Source: an uncultured Collinsella sp.
GTDB taxonomy: Bacteria > Actinomycetota > Coriobacteriia > Coriobacteriales > Coriobacteriaceae
Length of the DNA: 6,849 nt
Assembly: GCA_900755005.1 (NCBI GenBank)
Contig: CAAEEX010000107.1
Span: 1 to 6,849 of the forward strand
Reading direction: 5' to 3'
Shown here: positions 1-6,325 of the stretch, piece after piece
Layout of the letters: each line of letters starts with the position of its first letter
Numbering within the stretch: the stretch's first letter is position 1
Translations under genes and position numbers: made by a program
Notes under the pieces: model-generated
Seen by the model: only the letters and a program-made list of their open reading frames with translations
What the model was told of the DNA's origin: nothing
The model's database searches: none

Positions 1-11
1 CCTACACGACA

Positions 12-48
12 GGGCCCCGTCAGGCGCAAGCCCGGCGGGGCCCTTCTT
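12..48 (+). terminator. Probable rho-independent terminator of an upstream gene
   Basis: An 8-bp perfect GC stem pairs gggccccg (12-19) with cggggccc (36-43). Inside it is a nested ggc/gcc stem capped by a GCAA tetraloop (23-32). The stem is followed by TTCTT (44-48), a short and imperfect T tract. It lies before any coding signal in the window, so it most likely ends a transcript entering from the left. There is no A-rich tract on the left side, so it is not obviously bidirectional. Confidence 0.7.
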
Positions 49-105
49 GCAAGGTAGACTGATGAAGGTGGATGACGCCCGCCCGCAAGGGCTTGCCAAA
101 CGACG

Positions 106-140
106 GGGGCTTTCGCGCCAGGGGTTACCGCGAAAGCTTC
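106..140 (+). promoter_or_regulatory. Leader hairpin upstream of the glycosidase gene
   Basis: Positions 109-117 (gctttcgcg) pair perfectly with 129-137 (cgcgaaagc). Two G-T wobbles and one G-C pair extend this to 106-117/129-140, around an 11-base loop. No T run follows, so it is not a standard terminator. It lies 41 bases before the chosen start of the next gene, in what would be that gene's 5' leader. It could be an mRNA-stabilising or regulatory hairpin, or a DNA-level operator. The fold is visible in the sequence; any function is a guess. Confidence 0.35.
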
Positions 141-181
141 TGCCGGTTCGCAATTCCTTTATCGAGCGAAAGGACATGCAG

Positions 182-1495
182 ATGAGTTTGGGAAAACTGA
201 CCGTTAACGGTCGTAGGGATGGCTTTTTGTGCGAGGGCAAGCCGTTCTTTTGGTTTGCCGATACGTGCTGGAGTGCGTTTACCAGCATCCCCGAGGCCGA
301 CTGGGACTACTATCTGACCCGCCGCGCCGAGCAGGGCATGAACGTGCTGCAGATTAACACGCTGCCGCAGTGGGATCGCTGCTGCCCCGATCTGGGCATT
401 TGGCCCTATGCCAGCGAGGATGGCGTGCGCTTTGATTGGTCTCAACCCAACCAGGCGTATTGGGATCGCGCCGCCGCCATGTGCCGCGCTGCCGTCGAGC
501 ACGGCATTCGTCCGGCGCTCGTGCTCATGTGGTGCAACTACGTGCCCGGTACCTGGGGCGCTAAGATCGCCGAGCGTTGCGGTGCCGAGGTTATGCCGCG
601 CGAGGAGGTCCGTGCCCACGTTGCCCGCGTCGTCGAGAACCTGGGCGAGTTCGATCCCGTCTATGTGGTGACGGGCGACACGGACTTTGCCGGTGACGAG
701 GCGATTGCCTATTACGAGGATGCGCTCGACGAGGTTGCGAAGCGCGCGCCCGAGGCCCTGCGTACCATGCACATCAATCGCGGTAACCGCACGATTCCCG
801 CGCAGTATTTGGACCGCCTGGACTTCTATATGTTCCAGCCCGGCCACAACTACGAAGGCCAGCCCGAGGCCTGGCACCTGCCGCAGGACTTTATCGCCAG
901 CTATCCCAAAAAGCCGATGGTCAACTCCGAGCCCTGCTACGAGCAGATGGGTGCGTCGCGCAACGTGTACTGGCGTTTTACCGCGCAGGACTGTCGCGCG
1001 AGCGTGTGGTCTTCGATCCTTGCCGGCGCCAGCGCGGGCGTGACCTACGGCGCCCACGGCGTTTGGAACTGGCAGACATCGCGCAGCCAGGGTTCGGTGC
1101 TGGGCGAGGGCTTTGACATGCCGTTCCGCTGGCAGGAGTGTCTGCAGTTTGCGGGCGTGTGGGATTTTGCCGCCATCGAGCACGTGCTTGCCGGCCTGGG
1201 TGCCACGGCTAGCGACGACGCTCTCGCCGTTATCCCGGCACAGGAGCTGCTCGATGACGCGCGCGAGGCCATCCGCGTGGCGCGTATTGGCGAGCGTGTC
1301 GTCACCTATCTGCCACGCACCACGGCGCTTACGTTTAAGCTCGATAGTGCACGCGGCTGGTCGGCGACGGCCCTCGACATGGAGGCCAAGCGTATCGCCA
1401 AGCTGCCCGTTCGCGACAATGGCGACGGCACCGTGCGCGTGGCTCAGCATTCCTTTGAGCACGACGCCCTGGTGATCCTGACGCCCGAGCACTAA
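182..1495 (+). CDS. DUF4038 / apiosidase-like glycoside hydrolase (GH140-type), cytoplasmic
   Basis: This 437-residue protein is a likely TIM-barrel glycosidase. The N-terminus (LTVNGR, then GKPFFWFADTCW at 19-30, then RRAEQGMNVLQIN) matches the opening of the DUF4038/apiosidase-like family. Two later motifs sit where the catalytic acids are expected: TGDTD with D166 after a hydrophobic strand, and NSEPCYE with E250 as the likely nucleophile. Residues about 350-437 form a small beta domain resembling the C-terminal 'collagen-binding-like' domain usually fused to DUF4038. The characterised family member I know is a Bacteroides endo-apiosidase acting on rhamnogalacturonan II; the substrate here is unknown. 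There is no signal peptide, so it would act in the cytoplasm on imported oligosaccharides. ATG 182 is preferred because GAAAGGA (168-174) sits 7 bases upstream and the family homology begins almost at once. The frame is open back to position 47, and ATG 62 has a weaker AAGG, but that stretch is Arg-rich and uses rare codons (CGA, CGG, GGG, TTA). No sugar transporter or regulator is adjacent within the window. Confidence 0.85.
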   Translation: MSLGKLTVNGRRDGFLCEGKPFFWFADTCWSAFTSIPEADWDYYLTRRAEQGMNVLQINTLPQWDRCCPDLGIWPYASEDGVRFDWSQPNQAYWDRAAAMCRAAVEHGIRPALVLMWCNYVPGTWGAKIAERCGAEVMPREEVRAHVARVVENLGEFDPVYVVTGDTDFAGDEAIAYYEDALDEVAKRAPEALRTMHINRGNRTIPAQYLDRLDFYMFQPGHNYEGQPEAWHLPQDFIASYPKKPMVNSEPCYEQMGASRNVYWRFTAQDCRASVWSSILAGASAGVTYGAHGVWNWQTSRSQGSVLGEGFDMPFRWQECLQFAGVWDFAAIEHVLAGLGATASDDALAVIPAQELLDDAREAIRVARIGERVVTYLPRTTALTFKLDSARGWSATALDMEAKRIAKLPVRDNGDGTVRVAQHSFEHDALVILTPEH

Positions 1496-1580
1496 CGCTC
1501 GAGCTTCGATCCCGAGTTGCTCCCTCGGCCCGGGCACCTCCCTCCCTTTTCCGATATCAACAACCCAGTCCCCTTTATAT

Positions 1581-1645
1581 GTTGCGGTGGAATAGTTCCT
1601 AAATGACAGCCCGGGCCGGTCAAACAGGAACTATTTCACCGCAAC
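1581..1645. repeat. Long intergenic palindrome (20-bp arms), REP/MITE-like
   Basis: The left arm gttgcggtggaatagttcct (1581-1600) and the right arm aggaactatttcaccgcaac (1626-1645) are inverted repeats over 20 bases. The single mismatch would be a G-U wobble in RNA. The 25-base spacer holds a second small inverted repeat, tgac (1604-1607) with gtca (1619-1622), around a GC-rich core. No T run follows on either side and no coding sequence is present. It lies between the glycosidase and the LuxR-type gene. The near-perfect arms suggest a dispersed palindromic repeat; alternatives are a transcript-end structure or a protein-binding site. I have an uncertain recollection of similar palindromes in Collinsella intergenic regions, which was not checked. 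Confidence 0.6.
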
Positions 1646-1756
1646 TGCTGTTGGGGCATTTGCGCCGGATGCGTAACAGTTCGGGCATTGCGTGGATACT
1701 AAGACCCATTCTCCATTAAAATGGTTTTCCGGACATCTAAGCGGGTGGGGGTTACC

Positions 1757-3301
1757 ATGAGGGACCTGGGAGACACAACCGCATATTTGCGCCGGGGCAT
1801 ACGGGAGATTCTGTGCCTGGCGCTTTTCTTTTTCACGTTTTTGGCCGGCGAGTACCTCTTTGACGTGCGCGTGGCCGAGTTTGTGCCGGCGAACGAGGTC
1901 GTTATCTACGAGAGCATCGTCGTCGGCGCGAGCGTGATCGGCTATTTTGTGCGTCCTCTCCTGTACTATCGCCGTCCCCAGACAATCGATGCAACGAGCG
2001 ATATGACGGGCGTGCTGCTGGTGTCGGCATTGCTGCTGCTGATTATGGCGGCGCAGTTTCAGGTTGTGATTGCGGGCGGTCTGGTGGCGTGCTGCGCCCT
2101 GGGCTACTGCGGATCGACCGCTCATGCCAATCTGGCGCGGCGTTTTGCGCAGACGCCTTGTCTGGCACGTGCCGTGGCGGTTTCTTATGCTGCGGGCATT
2201 TTGGTACAGGTGCTCAACCATATGGTGATGCCTGCGGGCATTCCTCAACAGTTTGTCCTTATTGCCTGTGCGATTGCGCTGGTTGGGCTGCTTCACGGTA
2301 CCCGCCGAGCTAAATTACGCGATGAGTCCGCGCCCGAGTTCGAAGCCGAGATTGCCGAGCTATCGGTCGATGCGTCGGAGCATGGCGCCAAGTGGCGCGA
2401 TAATCCCGAGGCAAAGGCGGCCTTCCAGGGTGCCGTAGTGCGCTTGACGGTGGCGACCGCCTGCCTCACCGGTGTATTCGCGGCTCTCAATGCCGGTCTT
2501 ACGACCTCGCATGCCGCCGGCGCTATCGATCTGGGTGACTGGCCGCGCTTGCTGCTGGTTGTGAGTGCGCTTGCTGCCGGCGCCCTGTATGACCTGCGCG
2601 GACGCTCGTATATGAATATCATCATGACGTGCGCCGCCATGCTGTCCACGCTCTCGTTCTTTGTGCTTATCACCGATGGCAACGGTGGCAACACGCTTGC
2701 CGCCACGATTATCTTTTACCTTGGCACGGGCTTTTTCGTGGTGTTCTTCACCGCGAAGTTCGCCGCGATTTCGATGTATGCCCGCTGGGCGTATCTGTGG
2801 CCGTGCATGGGCCGTGTTATCAACAACGTTTGCTCGATACTCGTGACGGCTCCGGCGGTGGCGATTATCTCGAGTCAAAACGTGCTGGCGGCAGTGAGCG
2901 TCGTGCTCGTGCTGTTTGTCGGCATCGCGATTTCGCTGTTAGGGCAGTTTAGACAAGACGGTGAGGGCGAGGCGACGCGCGGCAGGCTGGCGCTTGCCAC
3001 CGACGATCTTGGCGTGAGCTGTGATCCCGGCCAGGCCGACACGGTGCCCCTGGAGGCGCCGGAGCTTTCGTTTGACGATCGGCTCGATGGCTTCGTTGCC
3101 GCCTTTGGGCTCACCAAGCGCGAGCGCGATGTTCTGGAGGCACTGGTCGTTTCGGACGATAGCGTGCAGGACGTGGCGGCGGCACTCTTCCTTTCGCGTT
3201 CCACGCTCTATCGCCACATCGCTTCGATCAACAAAAAGACAGGTGCCTCTTCGCGCGTAGCCCTCATCAACTTCTTCTGGTCCTGGACACCCCAAGACTA
3301 G
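1757..3301 (+). CDS. Multi-pass membrane LuxR-type transcriptional regulator
   Basis: This 514-residue protein has an integral-membrane sensor half and a cytoplasmic DNA-binding tail. I count about twelve hydrophobic segments, roughly at 17-36, 51-70, 84-103, 103-119, 138-158, 163-181, 226-247, 263-280, 286-306, 313-335, 354-372 and 374-395. An acidic, charged loop (182-225) divides them 6+6, as in MFS-like folds. A polar linker (396-450) leads to a LuxR/GerE helix-turn-helix at about 452-510: LTKRERDVLEAL, then DVAAALFLSRSTLYRHI with the recognition helix near 479-490, then NKKTGASSR. This architecture is common in Coriobacteriia and the ligands are mostly unknown. It presumably senses an envelope or small-molecule signal and binds DNA while membrane-tethered. 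ATG 1757 is chosen over the in-frame ATG 1721 because a G-rich GGTGGGGG (1744-1751) precedes it and 1721 has no Shine-Dalgarno. A TAAAAT at 1717-1722 could be a -10 box for a 28-base leader, but no convincing -35 accompanies it. The gene is monocistronic, bounded by the palindrome upstream and a strong terminator 2 bases after its stop. Confidence 0.9.
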   Translation: MRDLGDTTAYLRRGIREILCLALFFFTFLAGEYLFDVRVAEFVPANEVVIYESIVVGASVIGYFVRPLLYYRRPQTIDATSDMTGVLLVSALLLLIMAAQFQVVIAGGLVACCALGYCGSTAHANLARRFAQTPCLARAVAVSYAAGILVQVLNHMVMPAGIPQQFVLIACAIALVGLLHGTRRAKLRDESAPEFEAEIAELSVDASEHGAKWRDNPEAKAAFQGAVVRLTVATACLTGVFAALNAGLTTSHAAGAIDLGDWPRLLLVVSALAAGALYDLRGRSYMNIIMTCAAMLSTLSFFVLITDGNGGNTLAATIIFYLGTGFFVVFFTAKFAAISMYARWAYLWPCMGRVINNVCSILVTAPAVAIISSQNVLAAVSVVLVLFVGIAISLLGQFRQDGEGEATRGRLALATDDLGVSCDPGQADTVPLEAPELSFDDRLDGFVAAFGLTKRERDVLEALVVSDDSVQDVAAALFLSRSTLYRHIASINKKTGASSRVALINFFWSWTPQD

Positions 3302-3303
3302 CT

Positions 3304-3344
3304 AACCACCACAAAGGGGACAGGCACCTTTGTGGTGGTTTTTT
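3304..3344 (+). terminator. Strong rho-independent terminator of the LuxR-type gene
   Basis: A perfect 14-bp stem pairs aaccaccacaaagg (3304-3317) with cctttgtggtggtt (3327-3340). The loop is 9 bases (ggacaggca) and a run of six T (3339-3344) overlaps the stem end. It begins 2 bases after the stop codon at 3301. The GGGGACAGGCACC core resembles a loop I recall from many Collinsella terminators; that recollection was not checked. Confidence 0.93.
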
Positions 3345-3446
3345 ACCTGCAAAAATATGAATATGAGACATTTGTCACCTGCCGTTTTGGTGCTCAAAGG
3401 CATATGAATGTGATGCTGAGCAGAGCAGAACGGAGGGGGTGCACCT

Positions 3447-3896
3447 ATGGCGTCTCGGGGTTGCGCGTCTAATAAAATTGCGGGCGCGCTTATCGCCGTG
3501 GTGGTCTTTGCCGCGGCGGTGACACTCATGCGAGTTTACGTTGCCGGCGAACATGGCGCTCAGGGGAAGACTGCCGCGCAAGTGTCGCTCAACGACTGCG
3601 CTGCCGTTCCGGTGGCGGTCAAGCTTATCGAGGACGGGGAGGCGCGGACGGTCTATGAGACCGACGATGCCGAACTGGTCGCATCGACTTTTGCCGCGCT
3701 CGATGGCTGCACCGTGGGGGATGCGGTGGATGAGCGGATGAGCGATGCCGGCCGAACGCTCGTCTTTGTCTATACGGATGGCTCGGAGCAATCGGTAGAA
3801 CTTGAGGGCAAAAACATCGTGCTCGATAAGACGGCGTATCGACTTAACGGTGCCGATGAGTTATGGCGGCAGCTTGCCGCGATCAAAAACAGCTAA
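3447..3896 (+). CDS. Small single-pass membrane-anchored protein of unknown function
   Basis: This 149-residue protein is not one I recognise. A short basic N-terminus (R4, K10) precedes one hydrophobic segment (about 11-32), giving an N-in signal anchor or an uncleaved signal peptide. The remaining 115 residues would be outside the membrane. That part has alternating strand-like stretches (VPVAVKLI, TLVFVYTDG, SVELEGKNIVLDKTAYRL) and a final helix, suggesting a small alpha/beta domain. Its two cysteines, C51 and C78, could form a disulfide. ATG 3447 is supported by GGAGGGGG (3432-3439), with a spacer of about 10 bases from the GGAGG core. The stop is 20 bases before the start of the zinc-ribbon gene, so the two are probably co-transcribed. 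No lipobox is present, since C6 lies before the hydrophobic stretch. A transcript probably starts in the 3345-3446 gap, because the strong terminator upstream isolates it from the LuxR-type gene. Confidence 0.8.
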   Translation: MASRGCASNKIAGALIAVVVFAAAVTLMRVYVAGEHGAQGKTAAQVSLNDCAAVPVAVKLIEDGEARTVYETDDAELVASTFAALDGCTVGDAVDERMSDAGRTLVFVYTDGSEQSVELEGKNIVLDKTAYRLNGADELWRQLAAIKNS

Positions 3897-3916
3897 CGAA
3901 ATTAGGGATGTACGGG

Positions 3917-5476
3917 ATGAGTGACTTGAGATTCTGCCCGGCGTGTGGGGCGCAGCTGCCTCGGGTCGCCGGCGTGCCGGTGCGATTTTGCCCGGGGTGC
4001 GGCGTCCGACTTGAGGGCGTTGTGGGCTACTCGGGCGCCGTGGGGGCTACAGATGGGGCGACTGCCGATGGCGATGCGGACGAAGGCGGCGACCCGAGCG
4101 TGGACGCGCCGGCCGATGCGCCGGTGGAGACTGCCGGCGTCGCGTCGTCTCATGACGCGGCCACGACGGATACACCTCACATCGGTGACCTTGGGCTTCA
4201 TGCCGCATGCGATACCTCTGGCGGGCAGGCGCTCGCGCAGGTAGCGCTGCCGCGGGGTTGGCGAATCGAAGAGGCGCATCTTGAGCGCAGCGGTAGCTTC
4301 GACTGCCCGATTTCGGTTGGCGTGACGGCAGCGGGTCCGATGGGCGAGCGGATTATGTACCACTCCGAGCTCTGCTACGTGGATGCGGGTGCCGTTGCCA
4401 AGCGTATCCCCACGCAAACCGAGCACAAGGCGTTTATGCACGTGGAGGCAGCTTGCGACGAGCTGGCTCAGGCCTGCGCGGCACAGCTGGGCGCACGGGC
4501 GGAGGTTGTGGCCGAGCAACCGTACCCATCGAGCGCGGCGGTCGATATCGAGCGCGAGCGTGCCCGCGTAAAGCGCGAGGCGGCAAACGACTTTGCAATC
4601 CAGGGCTTTTCGATGGAACCGAGTGATGTGGTCTATGAGTGCCGCATGCGTCGATATCGGCTCACGGGCGCTCCGGTGCCCACCGAGCTCGCGGTGGCGG
4701 CCAAAGTCGAGGGCTATATGTTTTCAATCGGAGGCGTCGCGGGTTCTATGGGCAAAGGTGTTGCCGCTGGGGCCGAGGCGCTGCTGGGCGCGGGCCTTTC
4801 GAGTGGACTGATCGGCGGTGTTTTGGGCAAGCGCTTGCGCGAGCGCCAGGCGGCGGCAGCGGCGGGACGGGGCGTCGCGCAAGAACAGCCCACGGGTCGA
4901 GGCGGTTGCCCGGACGGAGCGTCGTTCGAGCTGGGCGCGGCCGACCTGCTGCAGTGGCGTATCAGGGACAGCCTCTGTTTGGTTGCGCCAGAAGGTCGCC
5001 TGGACGAGGCGGCCTCCACGGCGCTTGCATCAATGGCGTCGACTCTGCGGCTCAATCCGGCGATTGCACGCGAGGCGTCAGCTCAAAAGCAGCAGATGGT
5101 GCTTGAGCAGCGCCAACGCACGCAGATGAACATTGCTCAGCAGCAACAGCAGTTTGCAGCCTGGCAACAGATGCATGCCTCGCAACAGGCGGCGTTCGAC
5201 AGCTACCAGCAGGCGTGGTTCGATCGCAGCGACCGTCAGCACGCCGCGAATATGGCTGCCAGCGCCGCCAATTTTTCCAGCGCGGGCGTGGGGACGGGCG
5301 CCGCCTCGTATTCCGATGCCATTCGCGGGGTCAACCATTACACCAGACCCGACGGCACCGATGTCGAGGTTTCGGTGATGGCCGACCAGGCCTGGGTCAA
5401 CGGTTCGGGCGATGTGATCGGTACACGCGATGGTTTTGAACCCGGTTTTGGCTGGACGGAACTGCCTCGTCAATAG
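3917..5476 (+). CDS. Zinc-ribbon protein with Gly-rich segment, Gln-rich helix and conserved C-terminal module
   Basis: This 519-residue protein has no function I can name. Its order is as follows. A zinc ribbon has two CPxC knuckles (C7/C10 and C25/C28). An acidic Ala/Asp-rich linker (about 35-105) is probably disordered. A folded domain starting near LPRGW (111-115) runs to about 265. A Gly/Ala-rich, weakly hydrophobic stretch (266-307) contains GGVAGSMGKG and GLIGGVLGK. A second folded part (about 320-385) follows. A Gln-rich, probably helical or coiled-coil stretch (390-450) includes IAQQQQQ. A closing module (467-519) has DAIRGVNHYTRPDGTDVEV, NGSGDVIG and GWTEL. I recall similar end modules in other bacterial zinc-ribbon proteins with Gln-rich regions, but did not verify this. 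There is no signal peptide, so it is probably cytoplasmic, perhaps membrane-associated through the Gly-rich stretch. ATG 3917 (MSDLRFCPACG) is chosen because TTAGGGA (3902-3908) lies 8-9 bases upstream; ATG 3908 would overlap that site. It follows the anchored protein by 20 bases. Confidence 0.85.
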   Translation: MSDLRFCPACGAQLPRVAGVPVRFCPGCGVRLEGVVGYSGAVGATDGATADGDADEGGDPSVDAPADAPVETAGVASSHDAATTDTPHIGDLGLHAACDTSGGQALAQVALPRGWRIEEAHLERSGSFDCPISVGVTAAGPMGERIMYHSELCYVDAGAVAKRIPTQTEHKAFMHVEAACDELAQACAAQLGARAEVVAEQPYPSSAAVDIERERARVKREAANDFAIQGFSMEPSDVVYECRMRRYRLTGAPVPTELAVAAKVEGYMFSIGGVAGSMGKGVAAGAEALLGAGLSSGLIGGVLGKRLRERQAAAAAGRGVAQEQPTGRGGCPDGASFELGAADLLQWRIRDSLCLVAPEGRLDEAASTALASMASTLRLNPAIAREASAQKQQMVLEQRQRTQMNIAQQQQQFAAWQQMHASQQAAFDSYQQAWFDRSDRQHAANMAASAANFSSAGVGTGAASYSDAIRGVNHYTRPDGTDVEVSVMADQAWVNGSGDVIGTRDGFEPGFGWTELPRQ

Positions 5477-5499
5477 CGTGGGGTGGCTTATGTGTGAAT

Positions 5500-5526
5500 C
5501 GATGCCGGGTGTGTTTCTCGGCATTG
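5500..5526 (+). other. Weak hairpin between the zinc-ribbon and lipoprotein genes
   Basis: Positions 5500-5507 (cgatgccg) pair with 5519-5526 (cggcattg) in an 8-bp stem with one G-T wobble and an 11-base loop. No T run follows, so it is unlikely to stop transcription fully. It could protect or separate segments of a polycistronic mRNA. The rest of the 76-base gap shows only the ribosome binding site of the next gene and no clear promoter. Confidence 0.25.
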
Positions 5527-5552
5527 TGCTAAAGAACGGGAAAGGAACAATG

Positions 5553-6290
5553 ATGAGGGAGACGGTACTTTCGCGCACGGCATTTGTCGCGGCGGCGGGA
5601 ACGGCGCTGCTGACGCTTGTGGGGTGCGGCGGACAGCGGACGCAGGATGCGACGGGTTTTAACGACGACCGCCCGGTAAAGGACAAGATGGACGCGGGTG
5701 CGACGTCGGTCGATTCCGGCGACGCGGACAGCGGCTCGGCGGATGCGTTCGATACGTGGTCGGATGATTGCTGGGATGCGCACCGCAACATCAGCATCGC
5801 GGCGCTCCTCGAGCTTAAGGGCTGGCAGTTGCAGGAGTTTGCCTCGCAGCAGGGCTATGCCTGGCAAGACGCGCTCGAGATGTACGAGGACGAGGCGGGA
5901 CATGTGCTCAGCGTCTGCAATATCAGCAAGGACGGCGCGACCGAATGGCTCGGCGAGGACGAAATCGGAAAGCTCGACAAGGGCGGCACCGGAAGCACCG
6001 TGATGTTCACGCTGCAACTTTCGGGCTATTCGAGCTGCGAGGATGTTATCGCGGGCTTTTCTGTGCCGGTCGAGGACCGGGCGCAGATTACTTCGGGCTC
6101 ATGGATCGCGTGCGTATACGGTTCCAACATGGCGCGGCACGTTGCCATGGCGAGCCCGATGGAAAACGGTGACTACCGCTTGGATCTCATTACCGAGGAG
6201 GCTATCAAGACCGGTAGGTTTACCCAGGGTGGCGGTGCTCCGACGATAGACGAATTTTGGCAGGAAAAGACTGGACGCGCGCTCGGCTAG
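5553..6290 (+). CDS. Putative lipoprotein, first of a divergent tandem pair
   Basis: This 245-residue protein has a lipoprotein signal peptide: a basic start, the hydrophobic run AFVAAAGTALLTLVG, and a lipobox ending LVGC with C25 as the lipidated cysteine. A polar Asp/Ser-rich linker (26-70) would hold a folded domain (about 71-245) off the membrane. That domain contains C73, C122, C162 and C187, which could form two disulfides, and motifs GYAWQ (101-105) and LDKGGTGS...SGY (141-159). Both motifs have counterparts in the next gene, so the two are paralogues; I do not recognise the domain. The SRTAFV stretch resembles a Tat signal (SRRxF) with the twin arginine reduced to one, so Sec export is more likely. 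The start is ATG 5553, or the adjacent in-frame ATG 5550. AAAGGA at 5541-5546 gives a 6-base spacer to 5553 and only 3 to 5550. It lies 76 bases after the zinc-ribbon gene and 35 bases before its paralogue, consistent with one operon. Confidence 0.85.
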   Translation: MRETVLSRTAFVAAAGTALLTLVGCGGQRTQDATGFNDDRPVKDKMDAGATSVDSGDADSGSADAFDTWSDDCWDAHRNISIAALLELKGWQLQEFASQQGYAWQDALEMYEDEAGHVLSVCNISKDGATEWLGEDEIGKLDKGGTGSTVMFTLQLSGYSSCEDVIAGFSVPVEDRAQITSGSWIACVYGSNMARHVAMASPMENGDYRLDLITEEAIKTGRFTQGGGAPTIDEFWQEKTGRALG

Positions 6291-6325
6291 GTGCGACGTG
6301 GCCAATACCATAGCGAGGAACGAAC

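Noticed and set aside
140..160. GGTTCG near 145 as a tRNA T-arm
   Set aside because: No flanking T-stem pairing, acceptor stem or anticodon arm can be drawn around it.
1512..1528. ccgag/ctcgg hairpin as terminator of the glycosidase gene
   Set aside because: The stem is only 5 bp and no T run follows directly, so it is too weak to call.
125..1537. Long minus-strand open frame (470 residues) opposite the glycosidase
   Set aside because: It is a mirror of the GC-rich codon pattern of the real gene. The translation is low-complexity His/Arg/Gly/Ala-rich, with no recognisable motif.
1581..1645. The long palindrome as a rho-independent terminator
   Set aside because: No T tract follows the stem on either strand, and the loop is long.
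1651..1679. TTGGGG-17-TAACAG as a promoter for the LuxR-type gene
   Set aside because: Each box matches only 3 of 6 consensus positions, which is not better than chance in this sequence.
1631..2296. Minus-strand open frame (221 residues) over the start of the LuxR-type gene
   Set aside because: The translation is rich in Arg/His/Gln with no domain, and it runs through the palindrome and the membrane-segment codons of the real gene.
5078..5797. Minus-strand open frame (239 residues) across the zinc-ribbon/lipoprotein junction
   Set aside because: It overlaps two well-supported genes on the other strand, and its Leu-rich run is just the complement of the Gln-rich codons.
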